64,000 nt of DNA from Miniphocaeibacter halophilus. GTDB taxonomy: Bacteria > Bacillota > Clostridia > Tissierellales > Peptoniphilaceae. Each line of letters starts with the position of its first letter. Position 1 is the first letter of the stretch. The notes under the pieces were generated by a model. That model did not search any database, was not told the origin of the DNA, and saw only the letters and a program-made list of their open reading frames with translations. The position numbers and the translations under genes were made by a program. The DNA lies in the NCBI RefSeq assembly GCF_016458825.1, contig NZ_CP066744.1:129001-193000 (forward strand), given 5' to 3'. Positions 56,016 through 64,000 of this stretch are shown here, piece by piece.

Positions 56016-56915
56016 CTACAATGTTTTAGAGACAAATCCCTTAGCTTCTTTTAACTTCTTCATTGCATCGTCCTTACTACTATTAGTAAGAATCATTACT
56101 ATCGCAACCTTTACATTCCTGTCAGCTTTTTCAAAAAACTCCTCTGCTTTCTCATAACTGGAATCTGTAGCTTCCATTATTATTCTTTTAGATCTTTCAA
56201 TTAACTTTTCATTTGTTGGTTGTACATCTACCATTAAGTTCTTATAAGCCTTACCTATACCTATCATTGAAGCTGTGGAAATCATATTTAATACCATTTT
56301 TTGAGCAGTACCTGATTTTAATCTTGTTGAACCTGAAAGTATTTCAGGACCTGGAGAAATATCTATTCCATAATCAGCAATTGAAGCCATTTCAGAATTA
56401 CTATTACACGAAACAGAACCTGTAACAGCACCAATTCCCTTTGCATATTCTAATGCAGAAACAACATAGGGCGTTCTTCCACTAGCAGAAAGTCCAACTA
56501 AAATATCCTTTTTAGAAAAATTAATATCTTTAAGATCTGTAATTCCCATTTCTCTATTATCTTCTGCACCTTCTACTGCATCTACAATTGCCTTACTCCC
56601 ACCTGCTATTAGACCAACTACCATTTCATTACTTACTCCAAAAGTTGGTACACATTCTGAGGCATCTAAAATACCTAGTCTTCCACTTGTTCCTGCCCCA
56701 ATATAAATTAAACGGCCACCATTATTAAAAGTTTCAACAACAGCATCTACAAGTTTTCCAATCGTTGGTAAAACCCTAGCAATTGCTTTTGGCACATTTT
56801 CATCTTCTTTATTCATTAAAGAAACTATTTCCAAACTATTTAGAGAGTCTAAATTTTCCGAATTCTTATTTCTTTTTTCAGTGTCAAGTTTGCTTATATC
56901 CATCTTATAATTCAT
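56016..56915 (-). CDS. murQ: N-acetylmuramic acid 6-phosphate etherase
   Basis: Cleaves the lactyl ether of MurNAc-6-phosphate to give GlcNAc-6-phosphate in cell-wall recycling. A 299-residue SIS-domain protein with [21 protein letters not shown] near residue 72, [18 protein letters not shown] near 140, and the conserved [15 protein letters not shown] segment. No murP or other MurNAc uptake genes lie nearby. Confidence 0.96.
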   Translation of the reverse strand: MNYKMDISKLDTEKRNKNSENLDSLNSLEIVSLMNKEDENVPKAIARVLPTIGKLVDAVVETFNNGGRLIYIGAGTSGRLGILDASECVPTFGVSNEMVVGLIAGGSKAIVDAVEGAEDNREMGITDLKDINFSKKDILVGLSASGRTPYVVSALEYAKGIGAVTGSVSCNSNSEMASIADYGIDISPGPEILSGSTRLKSGTAQKMVLNMISTASMIGIGKAYKNLMVDVQPTNEKLIERSKRIIMEATDSSYEKAEEFFEKADRNVKVAIVMILTNSSKDDAMKKLKEAKGFVSKTL

Positions 56916-57110
56916 TACATCCCTCCAAGAAATGTCTGTAATTATATATAAATTAATTCTTAATATATTTTTTAAGCATTAATATTTACTAATTATAATA
57001 AAAACTATAGATAATTACCTTATTTTTATTTTTCTTCTTAACACTATTATAATATAAAGAAATAATATTTCAATATTTTTGTTTGTATTAAGTAATATTA
57101 TACCTTATTT

Positions 57111-57683
57111 TTAATATTTGCCAATTTTACCATAAGGTATAGCCCATATAGCAGATATAATCAATCTTCCAATTATTGCAAATGGAGGCCAAAAAAATAT
57201 TCCTATAAAAACTAAAATATTTACAATTAAGGAAAACTTGCTTCGTCTATCATTGGATAATATTCTTTTGAATTTGGAATCCTCTTCATTGGCTTTTAAT
57301 AATGTTTTAGATAAAATTCCATAGGATAAACTCCACATAAAATAAACTACAGAATAACAAAATGCTGGCCATAATTTTGTAGGAAATTCACTTATCCAAT
57401 ATGTTACAAAGGGAGAAAGAGTTAACCAAAACAACCAAAAATTATTAGCCCAAACTGCAGTATTACTTATTGATTTGGCTAAAGATAAAAGTTGGTGATG
57501 ACTTTGCCATATAACAACAACAAATATAAAGCTGGAAATATATGCAATTAAACTTTCTCTAATTTTCCATATTTCATTAATAGATGGTGTTTTAGGTACT
57601 TTTAAGTTTAAAACTAACAAAGTAATTACAATGGCTATAACACCATCTGAAAAAGCCTCTAGCCTATTTTTATTCATATACAT
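57111..57683 (-). CDS. TMEM175/DUF1211-family potassium channel-like protein
   Basis: A 190-residue membrane protein with six predicted helices. It starts with the family signature RLEAFSDGVIAIVITLLVL, the filter-forming first helix of TMEM175-type channels. The bacterial proteins have one six-helix repeat and form tetramers. Selectivity is not readable. An alternative start two codons later is possible (MYM start). Confidence 0.87.
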   Translation of the reverse strand: MYMNKNRLEAFSDGVIAIVITLLVLNLKVPKTPSINEIWKIRESLIAYISSFIFVVVIWQSHHQLLSLAKSISNTAVWANNFWLFWLTLSPFVTYWISEFPTKLWPAFCYSVVYFMWSLSYGILSKTLLKANEEDSKFKRILSNDRRSKFSLIVNILVFIGIFFWPPFAIIGRLIISAIWAIPYGKIGKY

Positions 57684-57796
57684 ATAACCACTTCCTAATT
57701 TGAATTTACTAGAAATATATTTCCAACTATTAAAATTTTAAAACATATTGTTTAGAATTATAGCAATAGATTAAAAAAATATTACAAAAACTAAAT

Positions 57797-57841
57797 AAAA
57801 AGCATCATAGTTTTCTAAAAACCAAAACCATGATGCTTTTT
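57797..57841 (-). terminator. Terminator of the adenine deaminase-permease operon
   Basis: AAAAAGCATCAT and ATGATGCTTTTT outer stem with inner GTTTT/AAAAC pairing; T-rich after the stem on the minus strand, about 70 bases past the permease stop. Confidence 0.85.
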
Positions 57842-57910
57842 AATGTTTTTATTTTCTATATTTATTAATGATTCTATATTTAAATATTATTTCCTTCTAT
57901 TTTTTATATT

Positions 57911-59239
57911 TTATGAAATTGTATAAAAATATAAAAATGATATTGCAGTTAAAATATACATTGTTACAGGTATTTCTTTGATTTTACCAGAAGCTATTTT
58001 TAATACTAAATATACTGGTATTGCAACACAAATTCCATTAGCAATATTATTTGCAAAAACCGTAAAAGCTATACATGCAAAAGCAGGAAATGCTTCAGTA
58101 TAATCATCAAATTTCACCTTACTAATAGCACTTAACATTCCAATTCCTATAATTATAAGAGCCGGTGCTGTTGCTTCAATAGGAATCATTAATGCAATTG
58201 GGGTTATTAATAAAGACAACAGGAAACACACACTTGTAGAAATAACCGTTAGCCCCGTTCTTCCTCCTGATTCAACTCCGGTAGAAGACTCTAAATATGT
58301 AGTCATGCAAGGAATACAAAATAATGAACCTGCTACTGTTGAAATTGCATCTACCTTAAATACCTTATCGATTCCTGGAAGGTTACCATCTTCATCTAAA
58401 AAACCTGCCTTTCCTCCTACCCCTAAAGCTGTTCCAAAGGTAGAGAAAAAATCCGGTACAAATAACGACAGTATAAACGGTATATAGGCAAATTTCAAAG
58501 CTCCTAAGAAATCTATTTGCAGAAAATATTTAAAAGGATTAGCTGGCAAAGTAAACCATGTTTCAGGTAATTTAGTTATTCCCATTGGTATACCTATTAA
58601 AGTAGTAATTATTATTGAAACTATCATATATCCTGGAACTTTAAGAGTTTTGGTTACTAAAATTAAAATAAACCCTATTATAGCTAATATTACTCCTATA
58701 CTTGTGAAATCTCCAAAAGCTAAATAATTCTTTCCCTCTACTCCTACAATTATACCTGCATTTCTACATCCCAATAATGCTATAAATAATCCAACACCGG
58801 CACTTACAGAATGTTTTAAACTAGCAGGAATGGCCTTTACAACAGCATCTCTTACTCCTAAGTAAGAAATTACAACAAATATTATACCACTCCAAAAGAT
58901 TACTCCTTGAGCAACTTCTATTGGAATACCTTCATTGGAAATCATACCGGCAACTATACCAACACTACTTAAGCCCGGTCCCAATGCAAATGGTCTATTT
59001 GTCACTATTGCCATGGCAACTGATGTTAATACTATAAGTATTACCATTGAAGTTAAAATTACTCCCTTATCTAGCCCAGCAGTCGCCATCATATTAGGAA
59101 TTGTTCCCAATACATACGCCATTGTTACAAATGTTGTTATCCCTGCTAAAACCTCTGTCTTTATAGATGTATTATTTTTCTTTAATAAAAATATTTTTTC
59201 AAGAAATCCTCCATTTACAACTTCTTTATTACTTTTCAT
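57911..59239 (-). CDS. NCS2-family (AzgA-like) purine permease
   Basis: A 442-residue transporter of the adenine/guanine/hypoxanthine type. GITTFVTMAYVLGTIPNMMA near residue 34 and RPFALGPGLSSVG near 84 are AzgA signatures; helix 8 carries VPDFFSTFGTALGVG. It lies 13 bases after adenine deaminase, so the imported base is most likely adenine or hypoxanthine. Confidence 0.93.
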   Translation of the reverse strand: MKSNKEVVNGGFLEKIFLLKKNNTSIKTEVLAGITTFVTMAYVLGTIPNMMATAGLDKGVILTSMVILIVLTSVAMAIVTNRPFALGPGLSSVGIVAGMISNEGIPIEVAQGVIFWSGIIFVVISYLGVRDAVVKAIPASLKHSVSAGVGLFIALLGCRNAGIIVGVEGKNYLAFGDFTSIGVILAIIGFILILVTKTLKVPGYMIVSIIITTLIGIPMGITKLPETWFTLPANPFKYFLQIDFLGALKFAYIPFILSLFVPDFFSTFGTALGVGGKAGFLDEDGNLPGIDKVFKVDAISTVAGSLFCIPCMTTYLESSTGVESGGRTGLTVISTSVCFLLSLLITPIALMIPIEATAPALIIIGIGMLSAISKVKFDDYTEAFPAFACIAFTVFANNIANGICVAIPVYLVLKIASGKIKEIPVTMYILTAISFLYFYTIS

Positions 59240-59252
59240 ATTTAACTCCTAT

Positions 59253-60977
59253 CTATAATATCTCATATAATGGCATAATTTTTGAATTTACCACATCAAT
59301 TAAACCTTTATCAGTTATTTTTAATTCAGGACTTACTGTTAAAGTTAAAGTTCCAAAGGACATAATTGGATTATAATGATTATATCCTTGCTCTATCATT
59401 TTTCCTCTAATACCTGATAGTTTATTAGCAACTTTAGCAATAGGTTCTTCAGATAGTATCCCGCCAACATTTAATTGTAAATCAGCTTGAATTTCTCCCT
59501 TATTAGTTACTACCATTCCCCCTTGCATTTCAATTAATCTGTTTAAGGCTAAAATCATATCCTCTACATTTGAACCTGCTACTAGAATATTATGGTTGTC
59601 ATGGGCGTAACTTGATGCAACTGCACCTTCCTTATGACAGTCACCTGTTAAAAATCCAATTCCTATATTGTTATTTTTACCATATCTTTCAAAGACAGCT
59701 GCTAATAAACAACCTGAATCTTCCCATTTTAAAATATTGTTTTCTACAGGCATTTCAATTTGTTTTCTAGAAGTTCTTGTACTTTTATCTTTTAACTCCA
59801 TTACATTTACAAGGACTTTTTCAACATTTTCTTGTACTTTTATTTTTAAAACATCTTTTTCTTGTTTTTTTATTTTTATGCTGTTATAATATGGCTTTGA
59901 AAAATATTTCTTATTATCTTCACTATCAGTAATATTTTTATCATAAATTAATCTACCATTTTTATATGTAGAACTTACAGTAAATTCTTCCAAATTATCC
60001 AATAATACAAAATCCGCAAGTTTTCCAGGGGCTATTACACCACGATCGAATAAATTCATCCTCCTTGCCGGAGTATAGGTTGCATTATAAATAGCTTGTT
60101 CAGGAGTAAATCCTAATTTAATAGCTTTTCTAACTAAATGGTCTAATTGTCCATATTCATAAAGGGTATCGGTCATAACATCATCTGTAACAAAGGCAAA
60201 ATATTCATATAAATTATTATCGATAATGTAGTCCATAACTTCTTTATGAAGCATTTTTTCTTGTATTTCCACAAACATTCCATTTTCAAATCTCTGGTGT
60301 AATTCTTCTAAACTATGTTCTGTATGGTCAGCATTAATACCAAGATATAAGAATTTTGCTAAGTCTAAATCTACTAGGGCAGGACAATGTCCTTCTATCG
60401 GAAAAATTTTATCCGTTTTTCTTAAATCCTCTATAAATTTAGTAATTTCTAAATTATTAGGCTTTATAACTTGTCGATAGTTCATAACTTCTCCAACACA
60501 AGCAACGAAAGGGTTTTTCTTTAATTTTTTCATATCTTCGTAATCAATTTTTCCACCTGTAGTTTCAAGTTCTTCTGAGGAGGCTGGTACAGAGCTTGGA
60601 ATTCCATAAAATATATCTATTTTACTATCTTTTCCAGCATTTATCATTTCATATATTCCATCTATACCTGCTACATTCGCCATCTCATGAGGTTCTGAAA
60701 CAATAGTTGTTACACCACAACCTGCAATAAAATCACTAAATCCCTTTGGCGATACCATAGAACTTTCAATATGCATATGGATATCTATAAGTCCCGGTAC
60801 TAAATATCTTTCTTTTCCTTCAATAATCTTTTTAGGTTTTAAAACATTATCATAGTCTTTCCCAATATACAAAAATTTACCATCAACAATGTAAACATTC
60901 TTCATATCAAATTTCTTAAAGTAACTGTTATACACTTTTACATTTCTAATTACTAAATCGGCATATTCTTTTAACAT
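59253..60977 (-). CDS. ade: Adenine deaminase
   Basis: Deaminates adenine to hypoxanthine. A 574-residue amidohydrolase with the metal motif GLIDIHMHIESSMVSP near residue 62, EGHCPALV, DHTEHS, and FAFVTDDV. The C-terminal adenine-deaminase-specific domain includes SSYAHDNHNILVAGSN. It is first in a two-gene operon with the purine permease. Confidence 0.95.
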   Translation of the reverse strand: MLKEYADLVIRNVKVYNSYFKKFDMKNVYIVDGKFLYIGKDYDNVLKPKKIIEGKERYLVPGLIDIHMHIESSMVSPKGFSDFIAGCGVTTIVSEPHEMANVAGIDGIYEMINAGKDSKIDIFYGIPSSVPASSEELETTGGKIDYEDMKKLKKNPFVACVGEVMNYRQVIKPNNLEITKFIEDLRKTDKIFPIEGHCPALVDLDLAKFLYLGINADHTEHSLEELHQRFENGMFVEIQEKMLHKEVMDYIIDNNLYEYFAFVTDDVMTDTLYEYGQLDHLVRKAIKLGFTPEQAIYNATYTPARRMNLFDRGVIAPGKLADFVLLDNLEEFTVSSTYKNGRLIYDKNITDSEDNKKYFSKPYYNSIKIKKQEKDVLKIKVQENVEKVLVNVMELKDKSTRTSRKQIEMPVENNILKWEDSGCLLAAVFERYGKNNNIGIGFLTGDCHKEGAVASSYAHDNHNILVAGSNVEDMILALNRLIEMQGGMVVTNKGEIQADLQLNVGGILSEEPIAKVANKLSGIRGKMIEQGYNHYNPIMSFGTLTLTVSPELKITDKGLIDVVNSKIMPLYEIL

Positions 60978-61000
60978 TTAAACCTCCTCACATAATAATA

Positions 61001-61106
61001 TTATAGTTACTATTTTAACTGTTATTTAAAATAAAACATTCCCCCTCCTTCTACTCTTTCTGAATTTAAATAACAATTAATTTCCAAATATATATTTATT
61101 TTAAAT
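61001..61106 (-). promoter_or_regulatory. Unassigned leader structure upstream of ade
   Basis: The 260-base gap before ade contains GTTATTTAAA paired with TTTAAATAAC (61068-61079 with about 61019-61030). A G-rich AGAAGGAGGGGGA lies in the loop. That G-rich run would be a strong ribosome binding site for a five-codon ORF, ATG TTT TAT TTT AAA TAA. It does not match the purine riboswitch core. Function unknown. Confidence 0.3.
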
Positions 61107-61222
61107 CATTTATATATTATTAACATTTTATTTTGTTCCAATATAGTTATTAAATTATATTATATCATTATTTCTAAGTTTTATCTTGATTTTATAAATA
61201 TACTTAATAATTTTATTTCAAA

Positions 61223-61252
61223 TAAAAAACACCATAGCTTAACTATGATGTT
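61223..61252 (-). terminator. Terminator of the aro operon
   Basis: AACATCATAG-TTAAG-CTATGGTGTT followed by TTTTTT on the minus strand. Its 5' arm lies in the last codons of aroQ. Confidence 0.87.
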
Positions 61253-61670
61253 TGACTAAATATTCTATTGCTTCAATATATCCTTTAAATCCCTTACCCT
61301 TTATTGTGGTGACACAGGCCTGTCTTATGTAGGATATTTTTCTAAATTCATCTCTACTATCCGGGTCCGATATATGAACTTCTACTGTTGGTATTCCCAC
61401 CGCCTTAACTACATCTAATAAGGCTACAGATGTATGGGTGTATGCTGCCGGGTTTATTACTATACCATCATATTTACCATAGGACTCCTGTATTTTATCT
61501 ACTAAATTCCCTTCATGATTGGACTGATAAAAACTTACTTTTATATTCAATAGTTTTGTCTCTTCTTTTATATAGGCAATCAAATCATCGTAGGTTTCTC
61601 TACCGTATATCTCTGGCTCTCTTATTCCCAACATATTTATATTAGGTCCATTAATTACTAGGATTTTCAT
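61239..61670 (-). CDS. aroQ: 3-dehydroquinate dehydratase, type II
   Basis: Third enzyme of the shikimate pathway. The 143 residues fit the dodecameric type II enzyme: INGPNINMLGIREPEIYG with the active-site Tyr in the lid, NHEGNLVDKI, NPAAYTHTSVALLD and EVHISDPDSRDEFR. It overlaps the shikimate kinase frame by 20 bases and closes the aro operon. Confidence 0.96.
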   Translation of the reverse strand: MKILVINGPNINMLGIREPEIYGRETYDDLIAYIKEETKLLNIKVSFYQSNHEGNLVDKIQESYGKYDGIVINPAAYTHTSVALLDVVKAVGIPTVEVHISDPDSRDEFRKISYIRQACVTTIKGKGFKGYIEAIEYLVKHHS

Positions 61671-62019
61671 TAAATGCCTCCACTATTTCATCTACAGCAT
61701 TTGGTAAATAGATATTATTTACTTTAATATCACTAAAATCCTCATATTTACTTTGTCTTTCTTCTTTTAACTTTATTAGTCTATTTATTCCGCCTTGGGA
61801 CAATGGTCTTCCCTGTGTTGAAAGTTTTTCTATTTCTCTTTCTACAAGTACAATAAATCCATTTTGTTTTAAAGGATTATAATTTTCTTCATCAAGTACA
61901 ACTCCGCCACCTGTTGATATTACTACACCGGTTTTTCTTGAGAATTTATGAGTTAGCTCCTTTTCTATTTTCCGAAAGCCTTCTTCTCCTTCACTTTCAA
62001 AAATTTGTGGAATAGACAT
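61651..62019 (-). CDS. aroK: Shikimate kinase, C-terminal portion, frame-separated from AroE
   Basis: Shikimate kinase phosphorylates shikimate. This frame can be read from about 62083 leftwards without a stop (KLGKEFIDIDKEIEKAKK, then MSIPQIFESEGEEGF). It has STGGGVVLD and GRPLSQGG, matching AroK after its Walker A. The Walker A itself is at the end of the upstream AroE frame. The ATG at 62019 is internal to AroK, so translation from it would give a kinase without an ATP site. The two frames need a +1 shift to join. Confidence 0.85.
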   Translation of the reverse strand: MSIPQIFESEGEEGFRKIEKELTHKFSRKTGVVISTGGGVVLDEENYNPLKQNGFIVLVEREIEKLSTQGRPLSQGGINRLIKLKEERQSKYEDFSDIKVNNIYLPNAVDEIVEAFNENPSN

Positions 62020-62041
62020 TTTTTTTGCTTTTTCTATTTCC

Positions 62042-62896
62042 TTATCTATGTCTATAAATTCTTTTCCTAACTTTAGTGCAACTTTTTTCTCCTATACTGC
62101 TTTTACCTGAGCCGGGCATTCCAATAAGTATAATATTATGGGTACTTCTGTATATTTTTTCATAGACCTTATCTAATTTACTGTTTTCTATTTTTTTATT
62201 TAAAAATATTTCGACAGCTTGTTTTGCTTGTCCTACTAACATTGGAAGTCCATTTATAGTCTTAATTCCAAGTTTTTCACCCTGTAAAATTAAGGCTGTT
62301 CTAGCAGGATTATAAACAACATCTGCTACTGCTTCTATGTTTATAAAATTATTTAAATTCACTAAGGACTTTGCTTCTCCAGGGTACATTCCAACAGGTG
62401 TACAGTTTATAATAACCTCAACAAAATTATATTTTTCCAAATCGCTAAATTTTATATTTCCCTTTCGTGAAATTATAAGTATTTCTTTAGCTCCTAAGTC
62501 CTCAAGTGCTACCCTTACGGTTTGGGATGTAGCACCATCTCCAAGTATGGCTACTCTTTTGTTCTTTATAGTAATTTTGCCTTTTGAAAGCATGTACTTT
62601 ACACCATAATAATCAGTATTATCCCCATATAATTGTCCCTTTGAAAATTTAACAACATTAACTGCATCTATTCTCTTAGCTATGTCTGAAATTTCATTAC
62701 AGTATTTCATAACTGTTTTTTTATAGGGTATGGTTACATTAATAGCTTTTAGATTTTTATCCTTTAAAAATTCCTCTATTTCCCCTTCTTCTTTTTCAAA
62801 TAATTCATATTTGTAGTCTGCAAAATAGCCATGTATTTCAGGTGAAAAGCTATAGGAAAGATGAGCACCTAAAAGTCCATATTCATTTACTTTCAT
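62042..62896 (-). CDS. aroE: Shikimate dehydrogenase fused to the N-terminus of shikimate kinase
   Basis: Residues 1-about 240 are AroE: LLGAHLSYSFSPEIHGYF for shikimate binding, NVTIPYKKTVM, AVNVV, GDNTDYYGV and the cofactor site AILGDGATSQTV. After a short linker the chain continues as AroK (HNIILIGMPGSGKSSIGEK, Walker A) and then stops early with KSCTKVRKR. A run of six A residues (62083-62088 as T on the plus strand) breaks the frame; five A residues would give GEKVALKLGKEF and a continuous AroE-AroK protein. It starts 2 bases after aroC. Confidence 0.9.
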   Translation of the reverse strand: MKVNEYGLLGAHLSYSFSPEIHGYFADYKYELFEKEEGEIEEFLKDKNLKAINVTIPYKKTVMKYCNEISDIAKRIDAVNVVKFSKGQLYGDNTDYYGVKYMLSKGKITIKNKRVAILGDGATSQTVRVALEDLGAKEILIISRKGNIKFSDLEKYNFVEVIINCTPVGMYPGEAKSLVNLNNFINIEAVADVVYNPARTALILQGEKLGIKTINGLPMLVGQAKQAVEIFLNKKIENSKLDKVYEKIYRSTHNIILIGMPGSGKSSIGEKSCTKVRKRIYRHR

Positions 62897-62898
62897 AA

Positions 62899-63987
62899 TT
62901 ACAACAGCCCTTCTTCCATTATTAAATCCAATATTACAATGGCAACAACTGCTTCTATTACCGGTACTGCCCTTATAGCTATACAGGGGTCATGTCTACC
63001 ATGTATTACCAATTTTTCTTTTCTATTGGTATTTAAATTAATTGAATCCTGTTCTAAGGAAATAGAAGGAGTTGCTTTCATTGCAACTTTTAAAAGTACC
63101 GGCATACCATTGGAAATTCCTCCAATAATTCCACCATTGTTATTTGTTTTTGTTACAACTTTTCCATTAGCAATATCAAAAGCATCATTATGTGTTGAAC
63201 CTTTTAATTTTGTCCCTTGAAAGCCACTTCCAAATTCAAGGCCTTTTATTCCGGGAACTCCAAATAAAACTTTTGCAAGTTTATTTTCAATTCCATCAAA
63301 CATAGGATTTCCAAGTCCAACAGGCAAACCAATTACTCCGGCTTCAATTATTCCACCAATGGAATCCTCTTGTTTTCTAATATTATTTAAATATTCTTTC
63401 ATTAACTCGGCGGTTTCTTCATTTATTACAGGAAAATCCCTATTTGATACTAGTTCTAAATCCTCTTTAGATAAATTTACAAAATCATAGGAATCGTCAT
63501 TTAATTCACCTAAGGACAATAAATGAGCACCTACAAAAATATTTTTTCTTTCAAGAATTTGCTTAGCTATTCCTCCAACAATACATATTGGCGCTGTAAG
63601 CCTTCCTGAAAAATGACCGCCACCTCTCATATCTGCAAATCCCTTGTATTTTACATAGGCAGTAAAATCTGCATGGGAAGGTCTAGGAATTATATCCAAG
63701 TTTTTATAGTCTTTTGATCTTTGATCTTTATTAAATATAATAGCTGTTAATGGACTACCTGTTGTTACTCCGTCTACTATTCCGGATAAAAATTCAACTT
63801 CATCCGCTTCTTTTCTTTTAGTTCCAAATTTATTTTTCCCCGGTGCCCTTCTTCCCATAAATTGATTTAATCTGTCTAAATCAATTTTTTCCCCGGCCGG
63901 TAAACTATCAACTGTACATCCAATTGCCTTACCATGGGATTCACCAAAAATTGAAACCTTTAATTTACTACCAAAACTAGATGACAT
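62899..63987 (-). CDS. aroC: Chorismate synthase
   Basis: Converts EPSP to chorismate using reduced FMN. The 362 residues show FGESHGKAIGCTVDSLPAG at the N-terminus, MGRRAPGKNKFGTKRKEAD, SHADFTAYVKY and RGGGHFSGRLTAP with the catalytic His, and GRHDPCIAIRAVP at the C-terminus. The GGGGGAAAG site precedes the ATG. It is the first aro gene seen; upstream aro genes may lie beyond the window. Confidence 0.97.
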   Translation of the reverse strand: MSSSFGSKLKVSIFGESHGKAIGCTVDSLPAGEKIDLDRLNQFMGRRAPGKNKFGTKRKEADEVEFLSGIVDGVTTGSPLTAIIFNKDQRSKDYKNLDIIPRPSHADFTAYVKYKGFADMRGGGHFSGRLTAPICIVGGIAKQILERKNIFVGAHLLSLGELNDDSYDFVNLSKEDLELVSNRDFPVINEETAELMKEYLNNIRKQEDSIGGIIEAGVIGLPVGLGNPMFDGIENKLAKVLFGVPGIKGLEFGSGFQGTKLKGSTHNDAFDIANGKVVTKTNNNGGIIGGISNGMPVLLKVAMKATPSISLEQDSINLNTNRKEKLVIHGRHDPCIAIRAVPVIEAVVAIVILDLIMEEGLL

Positions 63988-64000
63988 CTATCTTTCCCCC

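Noticed and set aside
60978-61238. Purine riboswitch ahead of adenine deaminase
   Set aside because: The conserved three-way junction sequence of purine aptamers could not be found on either strand.

Overview
The window is AT-rich DNA (by eye about 30% GC) from a low-GC Gram-positive anaerobe. The CtsR-McsA-McsB-ClpC operon, T-box leaders, AGGAGG ribosome binding sites, MprF and a citrate-lyase fermentation cluster all point to Firmicutes. Gene content would fit a Tissierellia/Peptoniphilaceae-like or clostridial organism, but that is inference; no rRNA or other phylogenetic marker was available. It reads as a normal chromosome segment with one small insertion-sequence zone. Most genes lie on the minus strand.

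Layout. 1-4150: hexuronate/aldonate operon (GntR regulator, mannonate dehydratase, a DlgD-like dehydrogenase, and a permease cut by the window edge). 4160-9025: ilv operon (small subunit, ilvC, ilvD, ilvB) behind a T-box with a Leu CTC specifier. 9160-12500: GNAT protein, RadA, and a GtrA/GT2 pair. 12750-17360: clpC operon with a CtsR box. 17440-20910: EF-G-like GTPase and an AI-2E-family membrane protein. 21000-23645: IclR regulator divergent from eda-kdgK, the lower end of the same sugar-acid pathway, across a symmetric promoter/operator. 23650-31990: eight-gene citrate operon (permease, citC, fused citX-citG, citD, citE, citF, 2-hydroxycarboxylate transporter, malic-enzyme-family protein). 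31990-32750: intergenic stretch with an IS200 relic. 32750-35400: metNIQ behind a short leader with a terminator. 35430-38870: sirtuin, Nudix, membrane protein, CstA. 38900-41365: trpBA behind a Trp T-box. 41370-45010: lipoprotein, a complete IS110-family element and a complete ISL3-family element. 45010-51270: SDR, aldo/keto reductase, DUF3048 lipoprotein, MprF, isochorismatase-fold hydrolase. 51390-57700: ABC exporter, small membrane proteins, DUF2974 hydrolase, MurQ, TMEM175-like channel. 57900-60980: purine permease and adenine deaminase. 61220-64000: aroC, aroE-aroK fusion (frame-broken), aroQ.

How it fits together. UxuA makes 2-keto-3-deoxygluconate, which KdgK and Eda, encoded 18 kb away, turn into pyruvate and glyceraldehyde-3-phosphate. 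The citrate operon carries uptake, lyase, activation enzymes and a probable oxaloacetate decarboxylase in one transcript. Amino-acid supply is read by tRNA: the ilv leader appears to sense tRNA-Leu and the trp leader tRNA-Trp.

Most notable observations: (i) the IS110 element has two stem/internal-loop/hairpin modules upstream of its transposase that look like a bridge RNA, and joining its proposed ends through a CT dinucleotide creates a TTGACT-17-TATAAT promoter; (ii) the adjacent ISL3 element, with 24-bp inverted repeats and 8-bp target duplications, sits inside a 15-bp perfect hairpin that was probably the terminator of the neighbouring SDR gene; (iii) AroE is fused to shikimate kinase but the frame is broken at a six-A run; (iv) a DlgD-type enzyme sits where fructuronate reductase is expected; (v) the metN leader carries a terminator just before the ribosome binding site.
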